Source of the DNA: CALBPI01 sp963922335
GTDB lineage: Bacteria > Pseudomonadota > Gammaproteobacteria > Steroidobacterales > Woeseiaceae
Direction of reading: 5' to 3'
Assembly: GCA_963922335.1 (NCBI GenBank)
Contig: CAWUIB010000004.1
Span: forward strand, 62,001 to 126,000
Length of the DNA stretch: 64,000 bases
The translations under genes were made by a program, and so were the position numbers. Positions 23,451-32,338 of the stretch are shown one piece after another; position 1 is the stretch's first letter; each line of letters opens with the position of its first letter. The notes below the pieces were generated by a model that made no database searches, had not been told where the DNA came from, and saw nothing but the letters and a program-made list of their open reading frames with translations.

Positions 23451-26400
23451 ATGGGGACTCAGGGCGAGGTAGTGTGCGGCCTCCCGTTGCGCCGCGCGTG
23501 GCAGGCCATTGTGATTGGCCTCGGATTCGCTACGCCCGTCTCAGGCCTGTTCGCTGCCACCGATTTTGTCGTCGATTCCAAGCTGGTCATCACAGACGAA
23601 GCGCCTCACGAGATCACGCTACCCGCCGGGCGCTGGTTGCTGGGCAAGTCGGCACGATTCTGCGAAGCAGAGCTGGAAATCACTGGCCTTGCAGCATCAC
23701 CCAAAGTGGTCGCACGCGCAGATGGCCACCTGCTCTTGATTCCCGTTGAAACCTCAGCGCCGCTGACCCTGGCACTCAAGGCGACAATCAGCAATCAGCG
23801 CGCACGTGAATGCGATATTCATGTCGAGATTTTTTCAGCAGACGGATTGAGCGCGGAGTTGCTCGAACAAGAAGCCGCCCTCACCGACAGCTACGCCCGC
23901 AGCGGAGACGCCGAGCGAGAAGCGCGAATACCACTGGCAACTGATCTCGGCGAAGCATGGGCAAAGCGCTCGTCGAACCGGCAAATCGGCGCTTCGCGCT
24001 GGTGGATCGCGGCAGCCAATACTTCCCGACTCGGACGGCATCGCGAAGTCGTAGAGTTGGCACGTCGTGGCCTCGAGTGCTGCGGCCAACTATCTGATGC
24101 GTGGCTAGAAGGTCACCTAGGGAACTTATTGGGGCTCGCGTTGGCGCGCACTCGCCAACCGGAGTTAGCTCGATCAACTCTGGAAAATGCGAGCTCGACG
24201 CTCGCACCCGAGTATGAGAACAAAGCCGTCAACCTGGCCCAGAGCAATCTGTGCTTTCTGAAGTTCAGAGTCCTTCGAGAATTTGCAGCTGCGGAGACTT
24301 GCTATGCAATGCTCTTGGAAACGTCAAAGTCTCTGGGTGATGGTACGGGCGAGGTTCGATATCTGAACCTGTTGGGAGGCACATTCTCGCAACGTGGACA
24401 GCCGCGGAAAGCACTCGAATACATTGATCTTGCTTACAAACACCCGAGGGCCAAACAACGGGATCGACTTCAGGCCGACATCGCTCGCGCACGAGCGCTG
24501 GAACTCTCCCGCCTCGGGCGCTTTCAGGAAGCGTTAGAACTCCTGCAGGAGTCGCTCACGGTTTCCCAGGAAATCGATGACCGTTTGGGTGCTGGCCGGA
24601 CGCTCAATAACATGGGTATTGCCTATGGTCGGCTGGGTGTCTATCGACAGGCCGCGGAGCTGCTTGAGCAAGCGTACGCGCTTGCATCAACGGCGAATAC
24701 GAATCGCCAGCTGAGCGTTGGCCTCAGTTATGCCACTGCGTTGATTTACCTTGGCGAAATTGATCAGCTGGCGGCCCTCTTGGTGGAACTCGAATCACTG
24801 GCGACGATCTCAAAAGACCCGGCGCTGGTTCGTAAACTTCGTCTCTTGAGCGCATCCGAGGCAGCGGCACGCGGGAATGCAGTTGAGGCGCTTGTTGCTC
24901 TTGAGGTTCTGATTGATGAATTCTCAAATGACCCCCCGTCAGAATCGCGGAATCTGATCTCCGCACTGAACTTCGCGAGTCTGGCCGCGCTCGCGCAGGG
25001 CGATGCCCAGAGCGCTCTCGCGTTCGCAACACGGTCGGTGCAACGCAGCGAGCAAACAGACAATCTCATGAAGTTTGCCGCTTCGATTGCAATGCGCGCC
25101 CGCGCGCTGCAGATGCTGGGTGAGTCAGACTCGGCTATCGCCGACGCGTACGCTGCCATTGAACGTATCGAGAAGCTACGTGGCGACCTGCAACAGATCG
25201 AGACGCGCGCCAGCTACCAGTCTACAAAGCTCGGCGCCTACGCCCTTCTGGTTGACCTACTCTCCGAAAACGGAGAGATCGAACAATCGCTGGAAGTAGC
25301 AGAACGCTATCGCGCGCAAACACTGGTCGACGTGTTGCAGAAGGGTAACGCCAACCCACCCACCACTGCACCAGTCGATTTAGTGACGACACGCGCTGAT
25401 CTGCGGGCGGAGATCAATCGCCGCGAACAAGCTCGACTAAGCGGCAAGACCACCGAGTCGATCAGCGATTTGCTAGCGGAATTGAACGTGCTTGACGCCA
25501 GAATTTCCGAGTTCGATCCGCGCTACCGCGCGACACAACGCAACTTCGCCCTGCCCGCTGCCGAGCTCCGTGAAACACTGGACGACGGCACAGTAGCCCT
25601 CCAGTACATGCTCGGCACGGAGCGTTCCTATGCATGGCTGATGGATCAAGATGCGATTGAGCTCGTGTATTTGCCGGGTAAGTCAGAGATCGATGCACTC
25701 GCTCGCGATCTGCACGCCGCGCTTTCCCGAAGAGGCAATACAGCAGATCTTCTGGTCACAACGGGTAGGCTCCTGCTCGGCCCCTTCGCCGAGAAACTCG
25801 CGAGGGCTAAACGCATAGCGATAGTACCCGACGGCGCCCTGCACTACGTGCCCTTCGATGCACTGATGCTATCGCCAGACGCACCGCCAGTCCTTGCGAC
25901 CGTCCCAATCAGTTACCAAGCCTCGCTGACCGCACTGTCGCTGACGCGGGGTTTCGCGCGTACCAAGGGCAATAGGATCGTAGCGATCGCCGACCCCGTG
26001 TTCTCGGTGAGCGATGCGCGATTGGATTCGCCACCGGGCGCCTCCGCCGCCGAACAAAATCCACTGAACCGACTGCGACTCAGCGCCTCAGAGGCTGCAA
26101 CGCTGGAACAGCTCGCACCCGATCGCACGCGTGTGTTCATGGGCTTCGATGCGAATGCAGCTCGCTTAGCGCCCGCTGAGCTATCAAGAGTATCGATCTT
26201 GCATCTCGCCACCCACGGCTTCGCCGACGACGAAACACCTGCCAGAACCGGCGTGATGTTGTCGCTCTTCGACAAGAATGGGAAGCCGCAGGCCGGCTTT
26301 CTTGGTTTACGCGATATTTATGAGCTGCGACTCGACAGCGAGTTGGTGACGCTATCCGCTTGCGAGACTGCGCTCGGTCAGCAACTGGCGGGGGAAGGCC

Positions 26401-26690
26401 TGCTCGGTCTGACCCGAGGATTCATGTACGCCGGTGCTCGTCGGGTTGTTGCGAGCCTATGGCCGGTCTCCGACCGCGCGACAGCTGAGCTTATGCAGCA
26501 CTTCTACCAGGCGATGCTGGAAGACGAACTCGCGCCAGACGTGGCGCTCGCCCAGGCCAAGCGTGAGTTGAGCAGAAACCGGCGTTTTCGTCACCCCTAT
26601 TACTGGGCGTCGTTCGTCCTGCATGGTGACTGGCGGCCGCTGGAGGGCCAAGGTGAGATAATTGACACGCCCGCGACAGCTGGGCGTTGA
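23451..26690 (+). CDS. Exported TPR-CHAT (caspase-like) protease
   Basis: A 1079-residue protein with a signal peptide (about 1-36; RR, a hydrophobic core, then GLFA before ATD), a beta-rich N-terminal region (about 38-145) and many tetratricopeptide repeats (about 150-630). A CHAT domain (about 770-1070) follows. The catalytic dyad of CHAT proteases is present: H922 in LATHGFADDE and C971 in LSACETALG, followed by GLTRGFMYAGARRVVASLWPVSD. The signal peptide predicts periplasmic action. The ATG has no SD; an ACTAT-like hexamer precedes it. It heads an operon with a small protein, an ECF sigma factor and an anti-sigma-like membrane protein. Confidence 0.88.
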   Translation: MGTQGEVVCGLPLRRAWQAIVIGLGFATPVSGLFAATDFVVDSKLVITDEAPHEITLPAGRWLLGKSARFCEAELEITGLAASPKVVARADGHLLLIPVETSAPLTLALKATISNQRARECDIHVEIFSADGLSAELLEQEAALTDSYARSGDAEREARIPLATDLGEAWAKRSSNRQIGASRWWIAAANTSRLGRHREVVELARRGLECCGQLSDAWLEGHLGNLLGLALARTRQPELARSTLENASSTLAPEYENKAVNLAQSNLCFLKFRVLREFAAAETCYAMLLETSKSLGDGTGEVRYLNLLGGTFSQRGQPRKALEYIDLAYKHPRAKQRDRLQADIARARALELSRLGRFQEALELLQESLTVSQEIDDRLGAGRTLNNMGIAYGRLGVYRQAAELLEQAYALASTANTNRQLSVGLSYATALIYLGEIDQLAALLVELESLATISKDPALVRKLRLLSASEAAARGNAVEALVALEVLIDEFSNDPPSESRNLISALNFASLAALAQGDAQSALAFATRSVQRSEQTDNLMKFAASIAMRARALQMLGESDSAIADAYAAIERIEKLRGDLQQIETRASYQSTKLGAYALLVDLLSENGEIEQSLEVAERYRAQTLVDVLQKGNANPPTTAPVDLVTTRADLRAEINRREQARLSGKTTESISDLLAELNVLDARISEFDPRYRATQRNFALPAAELRETLDDGTVALQYMLGTERSYAWLMDQDAIELVYLPGKSEIDALARDLHAALSRRGNTADLLVTTGRLLLGPFAEKLARAKRIAIVPDGALHYVPFDALMLSPDAPPVLATVPISYQASLTALSLTRGFARTKGNRIVAIADPVFSVSDARLDSPPGASAAEQNPLNRLRLSASEAATLEQLAPDRTRVFMGFDANAARLAPAELSRVSILHLATHGFADDETPARTGVMLSLFDKNGKPQAGFLGLRDIYELRLDSELVTLSACETALGQQLAGEGLLGLTRGFMYAGARRVVASLWPVSDRATAELMQHFYQAMLEDELAPDVALAQAKRELSRNRRFRHPYYWASFVLHGDWRPLEGQGEIIDTPATAGR

Positions 26691-26760
26691 AGGGGTGCGC
26701 AATTGACGCGTGCTGAGGAGCCGGCCGCGGCCGGACTATAGCGAACGGAAGGGGTATCGC

Positions 26761-27141
26761 ATGGTTGGAGAAGAGAAATCGATCACACCGCCAGAGACTT
26801 ATGAATGGGTCTGGCTCGTAAGAAATGTCCGCAACAATCCGGATGAGCGTGTGCCCATGGAGGTGGGTGACCTGATCTACATCTGCGTCTGTGACGACGG
26901 AAAAGTGCAGTTCCGGCAGCGTAGCGAGAAGAACCCGGAGAATTCCGTCCTCTGGAATAAAGCATCCGGTGCTTACTGCAAAGAGTCGGGAAAAGTGACT
27001 GGGACGCTGCCGGACGAACGCACGTTCAGTATGCAAATCGAACGGGGCGACGGACGCAACGTCATCCGCTCGGTTCACCGGCGCAATCCCGAAGAGGGCG
27101 ATTGGGACGGCGAAGATGACTGGGGCGCCGACCCGAATTAG
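26761..27141 (+). CDS. Small acidic cytosolic protein of the CHAT operon, unknown
   Basis: A 126-residue protein without a signal peptide or membrane segment. It looks beta-rich in the middle (YEWVWLVRNV, DLIYICVCDDGKVQFRQR) and ends in a very acidic, tryptophan-containing tail (EEGDWDGEDDWGADPN). The SD (GGAAGGGG) decides the start over an upstream in-frame codon at 26710. I do not recognise the family. It lies 70 bp after the CHAT gene and 36 bp before the sigma factor, so it is probably a component or regulator of that module. Confidence 0.75.
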   Translation: MVGEEKSITPPETYEWVWLVRNVRNNPDERVPMEVGDLIYICVCDDGKVQFRQRSEKNPENSVLWNKASGAYCKESGKVTGTLPDERTFSMQIERGDGRNVIRSVHRRNPEEGDWDGEDDWGADPN

Positions 27142-27177
27142 GGCGCGTCACGACGAGCACAATCCCCGGAGATCACG

Positions 27178-27897
27178 ATGAGAAACAACGTCTACAGACT
27201 GCCACTGCGAGTTCTGCCAGAATATCGCCCTATGAAGGGGAGAGAATCCGGCAGTACGTCGACAGACGTTGCCGGGGATAGTGCTTCGTCCAATGACGAG
27301 GCGACGATTGCGCGCGATCTGGCGCAGCGTATTGCGGGCGGCGATCAGGCCGCCGAGCAAGAAATGATCGTGCGCTACAGCCGCCCGCTGCTATACATGC
27401 TGCGCCGACGTGCCGGTGACCCGGACCTTGCCGAGGATCTGCATCAGGATGTCTTCCGGGTCGTCATCGAGCGGCTACGCGATCGCGGCATCAAGGAACC
27501 AGAGAAACTCGCCGGGTTTATCCAAAGCACGGGCCGAAATCTCTTGATCGGGGAAATCCGACGCTCGCAGCGCCGCCGCACCTACGCTGACAGCGATGCC
27601 ATCGACGCTTCGGCGGATACCGAATCGTCGACGCAATTCAGCGACACCAGCGACGAGCAGGAAGCGTCCGCCGTCCGCGAGTTACTCGAGGAGCTGAAAC
27701 CGGAGCGCGATCGAGCGATCCTCATCCGCTTCTATCTGCAGCAGGAAGACAAAGCCAGCATTTGCAGTGCGCTGGATTTGACCGACCTGCACTTCAATAG
27801 GGTGCTGTACCGCGCCAAGAAACGTTTCCGTGCGCTAATCGAATCGAGTGCACACGCTGCGGCCGCGGACTTGATCTCCGGCCGCGATGAGGCCTGA
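27178..27897 (+). CDS. ECF-type sigma-70 family factor of the CHAT operon
   Basis: A 239-residue sigma factor with an N-terminal extension of about 45 residues. Region 2 (about 48-135) contains DLAEDLHQDVFRVVIERLRD and the DNA-melting segment ending GEIRRSQRRR; region 4 (about 165-228) contains RAILIRFYLQQEDKASICSALDL and a helix ending RAKKRFRALI. The SD (GGAG, 6 nt) supports 27178. The membrane protein encoded 4 bp downstream is the probable anti-sigma factor. Its regulon is unknown; autoregulation of this operon is the first expectation. Confidence 0.85.
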   Translation: MRNNVYRLPLRVLPEYRPMKGRESGSTSTDVAGDSASSNDEATIARDLAQRIAGGDQAAEQEMIVRYSRPLLYMLRRRAGDPDLAEDLHQDVFRVVIERLRDRGIKEPEKLAGFIQSTGRNLLIGEIRRSQRRRTYADSDAIDASADTESSTQFSDTSDEQEASAVRELLEELKPERDRAILIRFYLQQEDKASICSALDLTDLHFNRVLYRAKKRFRALIESSAHAAAADLISGRDEA

Positions 27898-27901
27898 TGT
27901 G

Positions 27902-28570
27902 ATGGAAGACTTCAGTCAACTTACCCGGCGAGTCGTGGTCGAGCACAATCTCGTCGACCGCTACCTGATGGACCAGCTCACCGAAGAGCAAGCGATGGCG
28001 TTTGAGGATTTCTACGCCGGTTGCCCTGAGACGATGGCCGAGCTCGATATCAGCGAGCGATTGATTCGCAATTTGAAGCGAACGGACTCCGATGACGTCG
28101 TGGTGTCACTCGACGCCCAGCGATCAAAGAACGAAAAGAACCGCGTTGCCCGCTTTCTGAGTTCGCCCGCCTACAGCGCGGCAGCGTCCATGGTTGCGGT
28201 CGCAGCGCTGGCACTGTTGGGCATGAACCAATCGATCCCGGAGGCAATGCCGCTCGGCACTGGCAATGTGCCCGTCGAATATCTCGACCCGACTAGAGGC
28301 AGCGACACTGGCCTTGAGATCGCGATGCGCGGCAGCGATTCAGTGTTGCTCAAGCTCGATCTGGGGTTGGCGTCCGACGAACCCTACCAGGCGAGAGTGA
28401 TCGATACCGACGGGCGCTCGATTCTTACGATCGAGGATTTACAGGTCGATGAAGTAAACGAGCTGACCGTACTGCTGCGCGCCGAGGCGACACAACCCGG
28501 CGCCTATCGCATTAACGTTCGCAATGTTTCCGGTGAGACCTGGGTTTTCCCCTACACACTCATCGACTGA
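27902..28570 (+). CDS. Anti-sigma-like single-pass membrane protein
   Basis: A 222-residue protein. The N-terminal cytoplasmic part (about 1-80) has VDRYLMDQLTEEQAMAFEDF and a CPET motif, which resembles zinc anti-sigma domains (YLxGxLSxxExxxFExH...CPxC) with most metal ligands lost. One membrane helix follows (about 90-107) and then a beta-rich periplasmic domain (about 115-222) ending in FPYTLID. GAGG lies about 9 nt before the ATG at 27902; an ATG at 27887 overlapping the sigma gene is an alternative. Position and shape make it the likely inhibitor of the sigma factor, and its outer domain could be a target of the CHAT protease. Confidence 0.75.
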   Translation: MEDFSQLTRRVVVEHNLVDRYLMDQLTEEQAMAFEDFYAGCPETMAELDISERLIRNLKRTDSDDVVVSLDAQRSKNEKNRVARFLSSPAYSAAASMVAVAALALLGMNQSIPEAMPLGTGNVPVEYLDPTRGSDTGLEIAMRGSDSVLLKLDLGLASDEPYQARVIDTDGRSILTIEDLQVDEVNELTVLLRAEATQPGAYRINVRNVSGETWVFPYTLID

Positions 28571-28630
28571 TACATCCCCGCCCTAACTCCGCTAGACTCT
28601 GCGCTGCATTCAGCATCGCCGGGAGGCTGC

Positions 28631-30418
28631 GTGAATTTTCTGACCGAAGTGCTGGTATACCTCGCGGTCGCCATTGTCACCGTGCCGCTCACCAAGCGCA
28701 TTGGCCTTGGCTCGGTGCTGGGTTACCTGCTGGCGGGCGTGCTTATTGGACCGTCGGTACTGAAGCTGGTCACCGATGTCGACACGATTCTGCACTTTGC
28801 AGAACTGGGTGTCGTCTTCCTGCTGTTCATCATCGGACTCGAGATGCAGCCGTCCCGGCTGTGGGTGCTGCGTAAAGCGGTTTTCGGATTAGGCGGCCTC
28901 CAGGTTCTCATCACCGGGCTCGTACTCTCAGGCATCGTCGTCGCACTGGATATCGACTGGCGCGCCGCTGTGGTCGTCGGCTTCGGCCTGGCGCTCTCTT
29001 CGACGGCATTCACTATGCAGCTGCTCGCCGAACGCCATGAGCTGTCGGTGCGTTACGGCCGATCCGCGTTTGCGGTTCTGCTGTTCCAGGACATGGCGGT
29101 GATCCCACTGCTCGCCCTGATGCCCTTGCTAGCAGCACCGGAGTCCATGAGCGTCGACGTTGTTGCCATCGGCAAAGCGATCGGCGCGATGGTCCTATTG
29201 ATCGTTGGCGGTCGATACACACTGCGTCCGATCCTTCGCGTAGTCGCCGGCACCGATATCCGCGAATTGATGATCGCCGTAGGCCTGTTGGTGGTCATTG
29301 GCAGTGCGACCCTGATGTATAAGGTCGGTTTGTCGATGGGGCTTGGTGCGTTTATCGCCGGCATGCTGTTGGCTGACTCCGAGTACCGGCACCAGCTGGA
29401 AGTCGATATCGAGCCGTTCAAAGGCTTGCTGCTCGGGCTGTTCTTCATCGCGGTAGGCATGTCGGTGAACCTATCGCTGGTCGTGGATCAGGCGCTGGCG
29501 CTCACAGGGTCCGTACTGGTGCTGATGAGCATCAAGGCAGCTCTGCTGGTACTACTCGCGCTTCGCTTCCAGATGGAGTCCGACGAGCGACTACGACTCG
29601 GTTTGATCCTCCCGCAAGGCGGTGAGTTCGGGTTCGTCCTGTTCACCGCTGCGGTCAGCGAAAGCGTCATGACGCGCGAGCTTGCGGACTTCCTGATTGT
29701 CGTGGTCAGCATTTCTATGGCACTGACACCGCTCGTGATGATCGCGGCGGATTTCTGGCTAAATCGCAGCGCCGCCAGTAAACCGCCCACCTATGACGAA
29801 ATCTCGAACGAACAACCTGAGATTGTGATTGTCAGCTTTGGCCGTTTTGGACAGATCATCGGTCGCATATTGCGGAGCAAAGGCATTCCGTTCACCGCGC
29901 TCGAATCCAACCCGGAACAGGTCGACGTGGTTCGTCGCTTCGGTAACAAAGTCTATTTTGGCGATGCGCGACGTGTTGATTTGTTGCATGCCGCCGGCGC
30001 AAAAGACGCGAAGTATCTGATTCTCGCTATCGACGATGTCGAGCAGTCCGTGGAAGCGGCCGAGTTGATCCGCCAGCACTTCCCGCACTTGAAGATTTTT
30101 GCTCGCGCCCGCAACCGAGTGCACGCCCATCGCCTCATGGATCTCGGCATCGAGGACCCAGTCCGGGACACCTTGTACTCAAGTCTCAAGGTGACCGAAA
30201 ACCTACTTGGCGAATTGGGCTACTCGGAGGAACGCGCCCGCCGCGTCACCGAAACGTTCCTGAAACACGATGAGCGGTATCTGCGTAAACAGAGCGCCTA
30301 CCGGCAAGACGAGCAGGCGTTGATCCAAACGGTTCACCAGTCGGCGGCTGAGCTGGCCACCTTGCTACGTACAGACCAGGAAAACGTAAAGGACATTCAA
30401 ACCGGCGACGAGGAATAG
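28631..30418 (+). CDS. CPA2-family K+/H+ antiporter (KefB/KefC type)
   Basis: A 595-residue monovalent cation:proton antiporter with about 12-13 membrane helices (about 1-380) including GSVLGYLLAGVLIGP and LALSSTAFTMQLL. A cytosolic TrkA-N (RCK) domain (about 395-515) starts at the NAD-binding VIVSFGRFGQIIGRIL and has the conserved AIDDVEQSVEAAELIRQHFP. It would move K+ out in exchange for H+ and be gated by nucleotide or glutathione adducts, as in Kef systems. No KefF/KefG partner is adjacent. The start is GTG with GGGAGG 4 nt upstream. The 3' end overlaps the convergent GIY-YIG gene by 22 bp. Confidence 0.92.
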   Translation: MNFLTEVLVYLAVAIVTVPLTKRIGLGSVLGYLLAGVLIGPSVLKLVTDVDTILHFAELGVVFLLFIIGLEMQPSRLWVLRKAVFGLGGLQVLITGLVLSGIVVALDIDWRAAVVVGFGLALSSTAFTMQLLAERHELSVRYGRSAFAVLLFQDMAVIPLLALMPLLAAPESMSVDVVAIGKAIGAMVLLIVGGRYTLRPILRVVAGTDIRELMIAVGLLVVIGSATLMYKVGLSMGLGAFIAGMLLADSEYRHQLEVDIEPFKGLLLGLFFIAVGMSVNLSLVVDQALALTGSVLVLMSIKAALLVLLALRFQMESDERLRLGLILPQGGEFGFVLFTAAVSESVMTRELADFLIVVVSISMALTPLVMIAADFWLNRSAASKPPTYDEISNEQPEIVIVSFGRFGQIIGRILRSKGIPFTALESNPEQVDVVRRFGNKVYFGDARRVDLLHAAGAKDAKYLILAIDDVEQSVEAAELIRQHFPHLKIFARARNRVHAHRLMDLGIEDPVRDTLYSSLKVTENLLGELGYSEERARRVTETFLKHDERYLRKQSAYRQDEQALIQTVHQSAAELATLLRTDQENVKDIQTGDEE

Positions 30419-30693
30419 TCGTGTGCGAACGCGGATAGCGCGCGGTTTCCGCCCGCGACAGTGCGTTCCTTCACGGGCTTGCTCAGCCGTTTGAATGCGT
30501 ACTCCGCTCGGCTCGCCGCTGCTCGGTCGCCCACCTCGCAAAAAGCCGCGAGATCCATCGGGCCTTTGCCCCGCAAGGCGCGCGCGCCTTTTCCGGCTCG
30601 ATGTTTGTCCAGGCGCGCCGCAGGATCGGTGCTGATGCCGGTATACAGGCTACCGTCAGCACTGCGCACCACGTATAGCCACCACAGCTGCAT
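30397..30693 (-). CDS. GIY-YIG domain protein (YhbQ/UPF0213-like)
   Basis: A 98-residue stand-alone GIY-YIG nuclease-fold protein. The two signature strands are WLYVVRSADGSLYTGIS, with the conserved arginine expected in HRAGKGAR and the catalytic glutamate in ASRAEYAFKRL. Such proteins are thought to act on nucleic acids, but the role of this class is poorly defined. The ATG at 30693 overlaps the malic enzyme stop (TGATG), so translation is coupled to it; that decides the start over a TTG one codon earlier. Confidence 0.85.
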   Translation of the reverse strand: MQLWWLYVVRSADGSLYTGISTDPAARLDKHRAGKGARALRGKGPMDLAAFCEVGDRAAASRAEYAFKRLSKPVKERTVAGGNRALSAFAHDYSSSPV

Positions 30694-32312
30694 CAATACA
30701 CCGGGTCGTACATGGTCTCAGCGATAAATGATTCAAGGTCATCCGGTCGAGGTACAGTCGCAAGCCCATCCGCGTAGGCGCGCTCTGCAACCGATACCGC
30801 CACGGCCAGCGACACCTTTCGGATGCGCGCTAAGGGCGGATACAAGGTACCGTCGGCAAGGTCGACGTCGCGAATAAGGTTGGCAAGACACCGCGCAGCC
30901 TCGAGGAACATGACGTCAGTAACGCGAGTTGCCCCAACAGCGACCGCGCCAAGACCAACACCCGGGAAAATGTAGGCGTTGTTGCCCTGTCCTGGCCAGT
31001 GTGTTTTTCCGTTCAACTTCACTGGCGCAAACGGGCTACCACTTGCGAACAACGCACGCCCACCGCTCCAGCGATAGGCCTGCTCCGCGGTGCATTCCGC
31101 ACGCGAGGTTGGATTCGACAGCGCGAAAATGATCGGGTTGTTATTCAGCGTCGCCATCTTGCGAACGATGCGTTCGGTGAATGTACCTGGTGAGCCGGTC
31201 GCACCGATCAGCGCATGCGGCTCGAACCGATCAATGGACGACAGAAAATCGAGTGGCGGCAAGTCAGGCGCAAATCGCTCGAGCGGTCCGACAGCCTTGC
31301 CGGAATCCTTGGTGATCACACCATTTCTGCCCACAAACCGGATCTGTGCACAAGCCTCGGCTTCAGTCAGCCCTTCGTCCATCATGGACGACACCAACAA
31401 GTCTGCGATGCCCGTGGCAGCAGACCCATGGCCGAGGAACATGACGCGCATATCGCGCAGCGCGACACCCGTCACGCGCGTTGAAGCGATGATCCCAGCC
31501 AATGCGACTGACGCAGTGCCCTGGATATCATCGTTGAAACACAGCACCTGATCACGATAACGATCAAGGAACATCTGTGCGTTCGGCGTCGAGAAATCTT
31601 CAAACTGGATCAGTGCGTTCGGGAAGCGCTTTTGGACGGCTTGTATAAATTCATCGACCAACGCTTCGTACGCCTCACCGCGTACCCGCTTGCGCGGAAT
31701 ACCGAGATACATCGGGTCCTCGCGTAGCTCGTCGTTGTCGGTGCCGACATCGATGACCAACGGCAGGGTATTACGCGGATGAATGCCTGCGCACGCGGTA
31801 TACAACGCCAGTTTGCCGATCGAAATGCCCATGCCATTGCTGCCGAGATCACCGAGCCCCAGGATGCGCTCCCCGTCGGTCACAACGATGACGCGAATAT
31901 CGTCCTCGGGCCAATTGGCGAGCAGTTTGTCGACATCGCCGGCGTCATCGATCGAGATATACATGCCGCGCGCATCGCGGAAGATGTGGGCAAACTCCTT
32001 GCATGCCTCGCCCACCGTCGGCGTGTAGATGAGTGGCATGATTTCCTCAATATTTTCTGTCACGACGCGATAGAACAGCTGCTGGCTGCGGCTTTGCAGT
32101 GCCCGCAGCGCGATATATCGTTCGATATCAGAACTCTTGCGACGGATGTTGGCGAGGATTCGCCCCATCTGTTGGTCTTGCGTATTCATCGTCGGCGGCA
32201 GCAGACCGCGAAGGCCCAGGGCTTCACGCTCTTCCATCGTGAACGCTGTCGATTTGTTGAGCGCGGGATCGCGCAGGATATCGGCGCCGCGACGCGGCTT
32301 AGGGTCGGACAT
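30693..32312 (-). CDS. maeA: NAD-dependent malic enzyme
   Basis: A 539-residue decarboxylating malate dehydrogenase (malate + NAD+ to pyruvate + CO2 + NADH). It has the large-form malic enzyme motifs: PLIYTPTVGEAC, VVTDGERILGLGDLGSNGMGI, the metal-binding FEDF and CFNDDIQGTASVALAG, the dinucleotide fold at about 285-320 (MFLGHGSAATGIA), and FALSNPTSRAECTAEQAY. The length and GLGDLG-type motif fit the SfcA/MaeA class; NAD preference is inferred. It is followed by the coupled GIY-YIG gene. Confidence 0.93.
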   Translation of the reverse strand: MSDPKPRRGADILRDPALNKSTAFTMEEREALGLRGLLPPTMNTQDQQMGRILANIRRKSSDIERYIALRALQSRSQQLFYRVVTENIEEIMPLIYTPTVGEACKEFAHIFRDARGMYISIDDAGDVDKLLANWPEDDIRVIVVTDGERILGLGDLGSNGMGISIGKLALYTACAGIHPRNTLPLVIDVGTDNDELREDPMYLGIPRKRVRGEAYEALVDEFIQAVQKRFPNALIQFEDFSTPNAQMFLDRYRDQVLCFNDDIQGTASVALAGIIASTRVTGVALRDMRVMFLGHGSAATGIADLLVSSMMDEGLTEAEACAQIRFVGRNGVITKDSGKAVGPLERFAPDLPPLDFLSSIDRFEPHALIGATGSPGTFTERIVRKMATLNNNPIIFALSNPTSRAECTAEQAYRWSGGRALFASGSPFAPVKLNGKTHWPGQGNNAYIFPGVGLGAVAVGATRVTDVMFLEAARCLANLIRDVDLADGTLYPPLARIRKVSLAVAVSVAERAYADGLATVPRPDDLESFIAETMYDPVY

Positions 32313-32338
32313 GATGTAGAGGCATCCTCAACGTGGCG

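Noticed and set aside
23451..28570. A CRISPR type III-E locus, because of TPR-CHAT plus sigma factor
   Set aside because: No repeat-spacer array and no Cas7-11, Cas1 or Cas2-like gene is present, and the CHAT protein has a signal peptide.
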